Below are positions 5,702-12,995 of a stretch of 17,948 bases of DNA, piece by piece. How positions within the stretch are numbered: position 1 is the stretch's first letter; each line of letters begins with the position of its first letter. A program made the position numbers and the translations under genes. The notes beneath the pieces were generated by a model. The model was not told the origin of the DNA. It did not search any database and saw nothing but the letters and a program-made list of their open reading frames with translations. Location: the NCBI GenBank assembly GCA_002495065.1, contig DADT01000054.1, positions 5,907-23,854 on the forward strand, read 5' to 3'. The DNA comes from Methanoregula sp. UBA471. GTDB taxonomy: Archaea > Halobacteriota > Methanomicrobia > Methanomicrobiales > Methanospirillaceae.

Positions 5702-6910
5702 ATGCGGGGGGAGAAGCTTTCTGATGCCATCGTCTATGACAAGCTGAACCTCCTGAAAAAAGATTTTTTTGGTTATATTGAACGCAATACTGATAAGGTG
5801 GATGCAAACCTTCCGGTTTTTTATGGGCACGTAATCTCTGCGCTCGATACCTCTTTTCCCGATATACTTGATGAATCGTATGATGAATTTATCGACCATA
5901 TTACGTTTGAGGTGCTGAACGCGAGCAGCAACAGCAGCGATTTAACCTATATCAATAAGGTTATCCAGAACGCCATCCGCTTCAAAAGAAGAAAAGATGC
6001 AGAAACCGGGATCAATATTATTGTCGGGCTGAAACTGGTAAAAGCGGGGGACTATGCTCATGCAATTGACTTCCTGAAAAAATACCGGCTCCTGGATGCA
6101 AAGATTGGTACCGCTCTTGCGTACTGCTACTACGCGCTCTCCCTGCGGGAATTTAAAAAAACCGATGATTCCGTAGAAAGCCAGCGCCCCGGAGAGATGG
6201 AACTGTTAGCCCGTGAAACCATGCTCGCACTCGCCCGCACTCCAGCTCCAATAAACCAGGTAAAACAACTGGAACTGGACGATCCGTCATTTCTCGAGAA
6301 GATCTTCTGGCAGATGATCTTCCTGGGAATCGAATGGTTCCCGAGTGAACGGTGGTTTATCGAGGCCGGACTGGAGAATGCCGCACTCACCCGTGACACA
6401 GACATGAGGAAGCGTCTGCTGGATATCAGTTCGGAGCGGTTTTATAACGACATTCATTTCCTTCGCGTGATGTTTTATTACTACCTTGACAGTCGGGATG
6501 CTGGCGGGGCTGCGGGGGTCCTGAACCATCTGATCCGGCAGTATCCCGATGATCTCGAGCCGATCTATCTCGGGCTTAAATTCTCACTCCTCACAAAAAA
6601 GAAGATCACCTATCACAGTTTCAGGAAACTTGCCAACTCCAAAGGGATGCCTGCCCCTGCCGTATACCTTTTTGATGTGGCATTTGCTCTCCTCAACAAG
6701 GAAAAGGCAGAAGCGTTCGGTCATATTGAAGAGTTTGAAAAGGAATCCCCGCATCTTCGCTACTACATAACAGCCCTCCGCTGCCTTGCAGATGATTTCT
6801 TCTCAGCTGATGAGATGCAGGTTAAAAAGGCAAAAAAAGCCCTTCTTGATTCCATTGACCAGTATTGCCTTGAGGAGCTTAAAAAAATAAAATCCCCGGC
6901 ACCAACGTAA
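5702..6910 (+). CDS. Alpha-helical repeat (TPR-like) protein of unknown function
   Basis: 402 residues, cytoplasmic, without membrane segment or signal peptide. The sequence is almost entirely helical. The clearest TPR-like unit is near residues 104-132, where GLKLVKAGDYAHAIDFLKKY has the A/G spacing of a TPR helix pair; further weaker pairs continue through 240-370. Such solenoids usually act as protein-protein scaffolds. No enzyme motif is visible. The gene is transcribed alone on the plus strand, probably leaderless from the TATA box at 5671-5682, and ends in a Lys/Pro-rich tail followed by T-runs. Its position between two chemotaxis operons is suggestive only; being on the opposite strand from both, it is not part of either. 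Confidence 0.8.
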   Translation: MRGEKLSDAIVYDKLNLLKKDFFGYIERNTDKVDANLPVFYGHVISALDTSFPDILDESYDEFIDHITFEVLNASSNSSDLTYINKVIQNAIRFKRRKDAETGINIIVGLKLVKAGDYAHAIDFLKKYRLLDAKIGTALAYCYYALSLREFKKTDDSVESQRPGEMELLARETMLALARTPAPINQVKQLELDDPSFLEKIFWQMIFLGIEWFPSERWFIEAGLENAALTRDTDMRKRLLDISSERFYNDIHFLRVMFYYYLDSRDAGGAAGVLNHLIRQYPDDLEPIYLGLKFSLLTKKKITYHSFRKLANSKGMPAPAVYLFDVAFALLNKEKAEAFGHIEEFEKESPHLRYYITALRCLADDFFSADEMQVKKAKKALLDSIDQYCLEELKKIKSPAPT

Positions 6911-6918
6911 CGCGGTAA

Positions 6919-6936
6919 CCTTTTTCCTGGTTTTTG
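6919..6936 (+). terminator. Double oligo-T terminator after the helical-repeat gene
   Basis: Two T5 tracts (CCTTTTTCC then GGTTTTTGT) lie within 30 nt of the stop codon, with no strong hairpin. This fits U-tract termination in archaea. Confidence 0.4.
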
Positions 6937-7120
6937 TCGTTTATCTCCTGATTCAAGAGGCGATGCTGGCGTCCGGGACTGGGCCGCGTCACAATGGGAC
7001 GGGTTATTTGGTAGCGGATTATTTATTACAACTCGGATAACTTCCCCGATGCATAGAGCCCCGGGGATGCCTGATTGTCACAAATTTTTACCCTTTTCTG
7101 GAAAATGCATGGACTATGAT

Positions 7121-7132
7121 CTTGTATACAAG
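7121..7132. promoter_or_regulatory. Perfect 12-bp palindrome CTTGTATACAAG
   Basis: The 12 bases equal their own reverse complement, and a wider 7-bp inverted repeat (7116-7122 / 7152-7158) overlaps its left edge. Self-complementary sites of this size often bind dimeric regulators, but no gene start follows closely on either strand, so its role is unclear. Confidence 0.3.
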
Positions 7133-7196
7133 TAATGAAAAGGCAGTAATCAGATCATAACAGAGTCTGCCTGCCTCTGTACCTACAAGTGATGAA

Positions 7197-7230
7197 CGCC
7201 GCCGCCCCCGAAGGGACGCCCCCGCGGCGG
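7197..7230. other. GC-rich hairpin, possible structured RNA or boundary element
   Basis: CCGCCG and CGGCGG form a 6-bp stem around a 20-nt loop that contains a second CCC-GAA-GGG hairpin. The heptamer GCCCCCG also occurs twice (7204-7210 and 7218-7224). It is much more GC-rich than its surroundings. Function unknown. Confidence 0.35.
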
Positions 7231-7257
7231 ATCAATGATGATTATTGGTGAATTAAC

Positions 7258-7312
7258 AAAAAATCTGAAAAAAACTTCACTGACCTGCCGTGCCTCGGAG
7301 AGGCCCTGAGGC
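7258..7312 (-). terminator. Terminator of the archaellum-chemotaxis operon
   Basis: Reading the minus strand after cheD, a GCCTC/GAGGC hairpin (7312-7292, with two alternative pairings because GAGGC occurs at 7300-7304 and 7308-7312) is followed by T7 (7274-7268) and T6 (7263-7258). Stem plus U-tracts makes a strong candidate for the end of the transcript, giving a 3' UTR of roughly 170 nt after cheD. Confidence 0.5.
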
Positions 7313-7439
7313 GGGGAGCCCTCATAGAATTACAGGGTTTAATGATCTTCAGATTCGGGTGTGAACTCCTGTTCATGTATGTTTCCATAAAACCATGTTT
7401 GGATAAAATCCGGAATTGCGGGAAATGACCAGAAACGTA

Positions 7440-7934
7440 TCAGAGATTATTCAATGATCCGTCTGCTCTGCGGATCATCACCCGTCCGCTGTCGGCCGGC
7501 AGAAACGTGACCGACCGCCCGACTTTTCCACCGACATCCTCAGCACAAAGCTGGATATGGCACTCCTTTAAAAGAACCCTGACTTTTTCGGCATTCCGCT
7601 CACCGATATTGAGGCCGGTGCCGAAATACTCAAACATACAGGCACCGCCCGCGATTTTTGCCACGATGGACCTGTTTTTGCAGCCGAGGGCAACAAGCTC
7701 CCTTACCATGAGAGGGACAGCGGTATCTGCGTATTTCCCCGGCCGATCTGCCCTCCCTCCGCTTTCCGGCAGCATGATATGCACCATTGCACCCAGTTTG
7801 AGATTCGGATCGTACAGGGTGAGCCCGATGCAGGAGCCAAGGCCAATAGTGATCATCGGGAATGAACCTACGCGGTATTCTCCAATGCCAATCATCGAAG
7901 CCTGTTCGTTCCGGAACGTGGCAGGTTCGGGCAT
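7440..7934 (-). CDS. cheD: CheD chemoreceptor glutamine deamidase
   Basis: CheD deamidates receptor glutamines and binds CheC in the adaptation system of Bacillus and archaea. The 164-residue protein has the catalytic set: Cys35 in GLGSCIGL, His52 in MVHIMLP, and Thr71 in YADTAVPLM, followed by the AKIAGGACMF core. Length is normal. It is the last gene of the che block and starts 14 nt after cheC. No strong ribosome binding site precedes ATG 7934; an in-frame Met at residue 14 is an alternative start. In haloarchaea CheD is also reported to contact CheF, which is encoded upstream here. The soluble MCPs at the left of the window are plausible substrates. Confidence 0.95.
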   Translation of the reverse strand: MPEPATFRNEQASMIGIGEYRVGSFPMITIGLGSCIGLTLYDPNLKLGAMVHIMLPESGGRADRPGKYADTAVPLMVRELVALGCKNRSIVAKIAGGACMFEYFGTGLNIGERNAEKVRVLLKECHIQLCAEDVGGKVGRSVTFLPADSGRVMIRRADGSLNNL

Positions 7935-7948
7935 AACAGTTCCGGAAA

Positions 7949-8557
7949 TTACACCTTTACCATATTTTCAAGAAGTTCAACAATTCTTACGAGCGTGCTG
8001 GTCTCTGGCATCATGATGATATCGCTGTCAATCCTGTGCTCTTCGCAGACAAGTTCTGTGGAGAAGAGCAACACCTCGTTGGTCTCTTCATGCAACTGGG
8101 CGATGAGGGACTGCATGGCCGCGTGTGCCATGTCGACCGTGAGTGAAGGGGGCGAAGGGAGCATCACCAGACCGAGCAGTTCAGCTGTGGCATCGAGAAA
8201 GGCAGAAACCATGATGTTGCCCACTTCGATAAGGGCGCTCTGGTCCATCTCATCGAGCGGTCGATTGGTTTCTGTCAGGCCCAGCATGGTATTGGTCAGG
8301 CGGACAGCCGATTCCCGGGTGATGTAAAACAGGATATACCCCCCATGAGGGATCTCTCCCTGGAGCTCAAATGCTACCATTGCTGCCGATTCTTCACCCA
8401 TATACTCCCCCAGTTGGGAAAGGTCCACGACTTTGATGGAGGGAACGCTCATCCCAATCGTGCTTCCCAGCATTATGGAGAGGGTGGTTGCTGCATGCGC
8501 AGCCCCGATATTCCCAAGTTCCTGAATTGCATCTGCCTGAACTTCCGATAATTTCAT
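7949..8557 (-). CDS. cheC: CheC, CheY-P phosphatase
   Basis: CheC removes phosphate from CheY-P and sequesters CheD. The 202-residue protein keeps both pseudo-symmetric active sites: ELGNIGAAHAATTL with Glu13 and Asn16, and EVGNIMVSAFLDA with Glu111 and Asn114, each followed by the expected downstream Pro (SVP and MLPSPP). Retention of both sites marks it as a likely active two-site CheC rather than a CheX- or FliY-like relative. It begins 8 nt after cheA and is followed by cheD, the usual CheC-CheD pairing. Only one cheC copy is in the window, whereas many archaea have several. Confidence 0.95.
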   Translation of the reverse strand: MKLSEVQADAIQELGNIGAAHAATTLSIMLGSTIGMSVPSIKVVDLSQLGEYMGEESAAMVAFELQGEIPHGGYILFYITRESAVRLTNTMLGLTETNRPLDEMDQSALIEVGNIMVSAFLDATAELLGLVMLPSPPSLTVDMAHAAMQSLIAQLHEETNEVLLFSTELVCEEHRIDSDIIMMPETSTLVRIVELLENMVKV

Positions 8558-8565
8558 GATTGCTC

Positions 8566-10647
8566 CTACACCATGGAGTTTACATCAAGTACCGGTATAA
8601 TAGCGCCGTCGCCGAGAATGGTGACACCGCTCACGCCCCGTGTAACCCCGATAAAACTACTCAATGGTTTTACCACTACTTCCTGCTTGCCTTCAACCAT
8701 ATCCACCGGGATACAGCATTTCCGTTTCTGATATTGCACAACGACGAGGATCTCGCATTCCTGAGAGGCTCCTGCCATCTCATCCAGCCGGAGGATCTGC
8801 AACACCTCGTCACGGAGCAGGATCGCTTCACCTTTCCCGATGTGGTGAGTGTCATCCCGCCGGAAATTTGCAACCTCAACAATGCTGCTTATCGGGATGC
8901 CGAAGCGTTTCTTGTTGATCCTGACAATCATTACATCCACAATTGCCATGGTTGGCGGGAGTAAGAGTTCGAAGCGGCTGCCTTTTCCTGGTGTTGTATC
9001 CACCCGGATGGTCCCGTTCAGCGCTTCAATGGATCTTTTTACCACATCGAGACCGACGCCTCTCCCGCTGATATCAGATATCTTGTCGGCAGTGGAGAAC
9101 CCCGGCTGGAATAACATCTCAATTGCCTGGTCCGTGGTGAATGTTTCGGCTGCTTCCGGGGTGATCAATCCTTTTTCAATGGCCTTTGCCCTGACCTTCC
9201 CGACATTGATCCCGGCTCCATCATCCGTAAGTTCAATAATCACATTATCCTGTTCACGACGCGCAGAGAGCCTTATGTGCCCCTGCTGCGACTTTCCGGT
9301 CTGTGTGCGGACATCGGGGGATTCAATACCGTGGTTTACGGCATTCCTTATCAGGTGGAGAAGCGGGTCATTGAGCCCGTCCATAACGCTCCGGTCAAGC
9401 TCGGTTTCTCCTCCGTCAATGACAAACTCCACCTCCTTGCCATCGTGCTGTGCAACATCCCGTACAACTCTCGGGAGGCGATTGAAGATGTGGTTTAAGG
9501 GGATCATCCGGATATTCATCATCAGGCTGTGGAGTTCTGAGACCGAGCGGTCGACCATGCCGATCGCTTCGTCCATCTCTTTTATTTTGTGCAGCGCCGC
9601 AATCTGCCGGAGCCTTCCACGGTTAATGACCAGATCTTCGATCAGGTTCATGATATGGTCCAGCTGATGGATATCGACACGGAGATTTTTGATTTCCCGT
9701 GTTTTATCAGCAGACGAGGATTGTTTTTTATCATCACCTGCCGGTTTTACCGGGCCTGCACCATCAGGAACCTGGATCTCCTGTTTTTCCGCAGCCCGGA
9801 TCTCACCGTCCGGAATAACCACATACGGCTTTTTTTCTGCCTGCTGCGCGGTATCACATGCGGAATGGAGCAGGGAGGTGACATCCTGCATTGTGTCGGG
9901 AGCCATATCCGCCGGCCCTTCCATAACCCGGATTTCCACGTTAAGAATTTCGGTTCCTGTGGCAGCGGTTTTTAATGTATCTACGCCTGCGTCGCTCGCG
10001 ATAACGATCCGGAGCGTACCATCAAACGTTCCTTCATCAAGCGCCTCTCTGGGCGGATGAACCGAGAGGACCGTGCCAAGGGCTTCGAGGTTTCCCAGAG
10101 CGAGCATTGCACGCACATCTTTCATCATGCATTCGTCCGCGACGGTGATGCACATCTCGTATTCCGGACATCTTTCTGCAGCGGTTATAAGGGAGGATTC
10201 GTCCGGAAGCCCTCCCACCGGGGTTGATACGGGGCTCTCTTTTTCTTTTTTCCGGGTGCCGCCGTACTGTTCTATCCATTGCCTGAGGGCATGGACCTGA
10301 TCGTCAGGGTTTCCGGACGAGGAATCTCCTCCGGATTCAATATCATCCAGCATCTGCTCGATGAGATCGGAGCATGCAAGGAGCAGGTTGCCAAGTTCCG
10401 GCGACACAACTGCAGCTCCGCTCCTGACCAGGGAAAATACATCTTCCATCGCATGACACAGCCGTTCCATCTGGGAAAAACCCATGGATGCGGATGCACC
10501 CTTGAGTGTATGGACGGAACGGAAGATTTCATCTATTGCCCTCTGGTCAGGGCCTTTTTCAAGAAGTAACAGGTTCATTACCAGGTTTTCATGGTTTTCC
10601 CGGGATTCTGCTACAAACAGCCCACGATACGCCTCAAATTCAGACAT
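8566..10647 (-). CDS. cheA: CheA chemotaxis histidine kinase
   Basis: The central kinase of the array: it autophosphorylates and passes phosphate to CheY and CheB. 693 residues with the full P1-P5 order. P1 Hpt (1 to about 115) carries phosphoacceptor His46 in RSVHTLKGASASMG. A P2-like response-regulator docking domain lies at about 160-245 between Pro/Lys-rich linkers. P3 dimerisation is about 320-390 (HIMNLIEDLVINRGRL). P4 ATPase is about 395-565, with N box HLIRNAVNHG, G1 DDGAG (475-479) and G2 GRGVG (528-532). P5, CheW-like, runs from about 567 to the end. No key residue is missing. Its ATG overlaps the cheB stop by 8 nt, indicating coupled translation, and cheC follows 8 nt after its stop. 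Confidence 0.97.
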   Translation of the reverse strand: MSEFEAYRGLFVAESRENHENLVMNLLLLEKGPDQRAIDEIFRSVHTLKGASASMGFSQMERLCHAMEDVFSLVRSGAAVVSPELGNLLLACSDLIEQMLDDIESGGDSSSGNPDDQVHALRQWIEQYGGTRKKEKESPVSTPVGGLPDESSLITAAERCPEYEMCITVADECMMKDVRAMLALGNLEALGTVLSVHPPREALDEGTFDGTLRIVIASDAGVDTLKTAATGTEILNVEIRVMEGPADMAPDTMQDVTSLLHSACDTAQQAEKKPYVVIPDGEIRAAEKQEIQVPDGAGPVKPAGDDKKQSSSADKTREIKNLRVDIHQLDHIMNLIEDLVINRGRLRQIAALHKIKEMDEAIGMVDRSVSELHSLMMNIRMIPLNHIFNRLPRVVRDVAQHDGKEVEFVIDGGETELDRSVMDGLNDPLLHLIRNAVNHGIESPDVRTQTGKSQQGHIRLSARREQDNVIIELTDDGAGINVGKVRAKAIEKGLITPEAAETFTTDQAIEMLFQPGFSTADKISDISGRGVGLDVVKRSIEALNGTIRVDTTPGKGSRFELLLPPTMAIVDVMIVRINKKRFGIPISSIVEVANFRRDDTHHIGKGEAILLRDEVLQILRLDEMAGASQECEILVVVQYQKRKCCIPVDMVEGKQEVVVKPLSSFIGVTRGVSGVTILGDGAIIPVLDVNSMV

Positions 10648-11683
10648 GAGCCCCCTCCATCATGAGCACGTACTGTGCAACGGATTCTGCGAGTTTTTTT
10701 AAGGGAATGACATGGTCAACAGCATTGTGCCTGATTGCAGAGCGTGCCATGCCGTACACAAGGCAATCCCTCTCAGCACAGATGAGGCTGATCCCGCCAC
10801 CCTGTTTTATTGCGCCTGCACCCGCACCTGCATCATTTCCCATACCACTCAGGATGACCGAGACAGCATTTTTTCCATACACGCGGGCTGCTGATTCAAA
10901 AGTCTTATCAACTGCAGGCCTGACGCCATGAACCGGGGGAGAGGTGGAATGAACGATGCGCCCCGTGGTTCTGCCGTTTTCCCCCATCACTCCCGAGATT
11001 ATGGTATGAACCCCCGCCTTTGAGAGCAGAATTTCGCCGGTATGCAACCTGTCTCCGTTCCGGGATTCTTTGACGGGCATGGCAGCAATCCTGTTGAACC
11101 GCTCGGCAAGGGGTGCGGTGAAACCGACCGGCATGTGCTGGGTAATGATAACCGCCGCAGGAAGATCGGGTGGCAGCATGGAAAGCAGCACATCTACCTG
11201 GGGAGGACCACCAGCCGATGATCCGATGAGTACAATCCGGTCAGCGGGTCGGGCGGGTGATATCCGGGTTTTATCGGATCCTGACTCCGGAGGAAGTGCG
11301 GCAAGATGCTTTATCTTGGAAATCATCTCCATGCTGATTTCTCGTATCGTGGGGAGATTTCGGGGTTTCACCATGAAGTCGTCAGCGCCGAGTATCATCG
11401 CTTCACGGGTCAACGCTGCGTCTTTTGAGGTAAGGGAGCTCAGCATAAGGATTCTGGGGCGCTTCTTTACTTTTTGCAGTTCCCTGAGGAGATCAAGGCC
11501 GTTCATGGCGGGCATCTCAATATCAAGGCTGACAATATCCGGTTTGAGCGCCCGAATCTTTTCAAGTGCTTCAACACCTTCTGATGCTGTTCCCACGATT
11601 TCGATGGAACTATCCCTGGACAGCATATCCTTTATGATTGTACGCATGAAGACTGAATCATCAACAATAAGGACTTTTACCAT
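10640..11683 (-). CDS. cheB: CheB protein-glutamate methylesterase
   Basis: CheB removes methyl groups from receptor glutamates once phosphorylated by CheA. The 347-residue protein has an N-terminal receiver domain (DD at 8-9, phospho-acceptor Asp54 in SLDIEMP, Lys106 in MVKPRN) and a C-terminal esterase domain with the triad Ser156 (IGSSAGGP), His183 (TQHMPVGF) and Asp284 (SGMGNDAGAG). The VHGVRPAVDK motif at 251-260 is also conserved. It lies 5 nt after cheY and overlaps cheA by 8 nt. The partner methyltransferase CheR is not encoded in this window and must lie elsewhere if methylation operates. Confidence 0.96.
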   Translation of the reverse strand: MVKVLIVDDSVFMRTIIKDMLSRDSSIEIVGTASEGVEALEKIRALKPDIVSLDIEMPAMNGLDLLRELQKVKKRPRILMLSSLTSKDAALTREAMILGADDFMVKPRNLPTIREISMEMISKIKHLAALPPESGSDKTRISPARPADRIVLIGSSAGGPPQVDVLLSMLPPDLPAAVIITQHMPVGFTAPLAERFNRIAAMPVKESRNGDRLHTGEILLSKAGVHTIISGVMGENGRTTGRIVHSTSPPVHGVRPAVDKTFESAARVYGKNAVSVILSGMGNDAGAGAGAIKQGGGISLICAERDCLVYGMARSAIRHNAVDHVIPLKKLAESVAQYVLMMEGAHV

Positions 11684-11688
11684 AACAG

Positions 11689-12051
11689 TCAGGATGTCAG
11701 GACGCTCTTGACCTCTTCTAATACTTTTGGAGCCTGGAAGGGTTTGATAATATATCCTTTGGCACCAGTCTTAATGGCGAGCTTCACCATCTGTTCCTGA
11801 CCGACAGCGGTGCACATTATGACCTTTGCCGCAGGATCGAACTCTTTTATTGCTTTTAATGCCTCGATCCCATTCATCTTTGGCATTACAATATCCATGG
11901 TGACAAGATCCGGTTTCAGCTCTTTATATTTTGAAACACCATCCTCACCATCCCCTGCCTCACCTGCAATGGTATGTCCGCCGGAAAACAGAATATTTTT
12001 CAGCAGGGTTCTCATGAAGAGTGTGTCATCTACGATCAGAATTTTTCCCAT
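11689..12051 (-). CDS. cheY: CheY response regulator
   Basis: A 120-residue stand-alone receiver domain with all switch residues: Asp8/Asp9, phospho-acceptor Asp53 (TMDIVMP), Thr81 (MCTAVG), Tyr100 and Lys103 (YIIKPF). In archaea CheY-P acts on the archaellum motor through CheF, encoded just upstream, rather than on FliM. It starts 68 nt after cheF, with a TGATC element a few bases before the ATG that matches the 3' end of the anti-Shine-Dalgarno complement, and ends 5 nt before cheB. The longer upstream gap could carry an internal promoter for cheYBACD. Confidence 0.96.
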   Translation of the reverse strand: MGKILIVDDTLFMRTLLKNILFSGGHTIAGEAGDGEDGVSKYKELKPDLVTMDIVMPKMNGIEALKAIKEFDPAAKVIMCTAVGQEQMVKLAIKTGAKGYIIKPFQAPKVLEEVKSVLTS

Positions 12052-12119
12052 TGACGATCATTCAAAATATTGGTAGATTATCCTTTAAAGAAGTATTGGA
12101 ATTAAAATTCTGGAGAATT
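12052..12119 (-). promoter_or_regulatory. cheF-cheY spacer with AT-rich hairpin and possible internal promoter
   Basis: This 68-nt gap is unusually long for the operon. Directly at the cheF stop lies a perfect inverted repeat AAATTC-TCCA-GAATTT. AT-rich TATA-like stretches (TTTTAAT, TTTAAAG) sit further upstream of cheY, and a TGATC ribosome-binding element lies at 12056-12060. A processing site or internal promoter is plausible; nothing here is decisive. Confidence 0.3.
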
Positions 12120-12929
12120 TTAGTTTGTCTGGGATTTTGTGGCGTCAGTAATATAACGGACTCCTTTGGTGGTGAGCTGGATCTCCCTGCGGATTGTTAC
12201 CACTTCACCAAGACCAAGTTTCAGGATCTTATCATACACTGCATCAAGCTGTTTATGAGGGATATTGAGCATATTTTCGATTGCATGCGAATCCATGCCG
12301 GAATAGACAAGCATGGCAACCTGCTGGTCCACGCCATCGAGCTCAGTACCTTTCATATCCATGCTTTTGGTCGTGTCCTTAAGGTAATTATACAGAACCT
12401 GGAGCGTGGACAGAGGGCAGAGCACAAAGCTTGAGGTAACCTCGCCTGATTCAAGGTGATCGATCTTTATGACATCTGCGGGTTTGCCCTGGACATCGCG
12501 CTTGGTGAGTTCTATGGCTGCCACATCATTGAGCGGGACACAGATTTGTTTTGAAGCAGAGATGAACCAGATTCCCGAACGGACGACGACCACGCTTCCT
12601 TTATCCCACTGTGCATTCTTGATCATCACACCGCCACGGATTGCCGGTGACATGAAGTAAGCCATGAGCCGGTATGCATTGCAGGACGCGAGGATGAATT
12701 TTTTTAAGATCTGCAGGACTTTCTCAACCGACAGGATCTTATAGACCGACTCAGAATCGGTTTTTACCGTGATTATAAGGATATTTTTCTTTTCGGCAAT
12801 ATCAGCAACGGTCCTGAAGAGAATTTCCCTGCTGACAGGGGCGGGAAGTACGACCCGGTCTTCCGCAATACCCATTTTAACGACTATCCATTCATTATTA
12901 TGCTGAATTTTTACCGGAACTTCCTTCAT
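12120..12929 (-). CDS. cheF: CheF, archaeal chemotaxis-archaellum adaptor
   Basis: CheF (formerly DUF439) is the archaea-specific protein that receives CheY-P and docks on the archaellum motor complex; in Halobacterium it binds CheY, CheD, CheC2 and ArlCE. The 269-residue product has the family's architecture: an N-terminal beta-rich domain (to about 180, including RSGIWFISASKQICVPL and VAAIELTKRDVQGK) and a C-terminal winged-helix-like part (TELDGVDQQVAMLVYSGMDS, then GLGEVVTIRREIQLTTKGVRY). It lies between the arl genes and cheY, exactly where a coupling protein is expected. ATG 12929 is chosen because a GTGA element lies 6 nt upstream; an in-frame GTG at 12935 would add two residues. Confidence 0.93.
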   Translation of the reverse strand: MKEVPVKIQHNNEWIVVKMGIAEDRVVLPAPVSREILFRTVADIAEKKNILIITVKTDSESVYKILSVEKVLQILKKFILASCNAYRLMAYFMSPAIRGGVMIKNAQWDKGSVVVVRSGIWFISASKQICVPLNDVAAIELTKRDVQGKPADVIKIDHLESGEVTSSFVLCPLSTLQVLYNYLKDTTKSMDMKGTELDGVDQQVAMLVYSGMDSHAIENMLNIPHKQLDAVYDKILKLGLGEVVTIRREIQLTTKGVRYITDATKSQTN

Positions 12930-12935
12930 AGACAC

Positions 12936-12989
12936 TCACGGATAATCTTCTCTTTCCCTGTACTCTTCTTCCGGAATAACTGCCTGCAT
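12936..12989 (-). CDS. Possible 17-residue mini-ORF between the membrane protein gene and cheF
   Basis: ATG at 12989 begins 6 nt after the upstream stop and TGA at 12936-12938 abuts the alternative cheF GTG, so this charged peptide (PEEEYREREDYP at its end) nearly fills the intergenic gap. AGGT at the end of the upstream gene could serve as its ribosome binding site. It could be a coupling leader, a tiny protein or chance; its small size gives little statistical support. Confidence 0.2.
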   Translation of the reverse strand: MQAVIPEEEYREREDYP

Positions 12990-12995
12990 GCCGAT

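Larger units (their letters stand above)
6911..7439. other. 529-bp non-coding region with structured elements
   Basis: No convincing gene on either strand. It holds T-runs ending the plus-strand gene; a perfect 12-bp palindrome CTTGTATACAAG (7121-7132), flanked by the inverted pair ATGATCT (7116-7122) / AGATCAT (7152-7158); a GC-rich hairpin CCGCCG (7199-7204) / CGGCGG (7225-7230) with an internal CCC-GAA-GGG stem; and, on the minus strand, the likely terminator of the archaellum-che operon (7258-7312). The stretch 6937-7110 shows nothing I can assign. An untranslated RNA is possible but unproven. Confidence 0.5.

Noticed and set aside
8849..9667. 272-codon open frame on the plus strand
   Set aside because: It is fully antisense to the P3-P5 part of cheA, is Ser-rich in the way of reverse-frame translations, and has no promoter or ribosome binding site.
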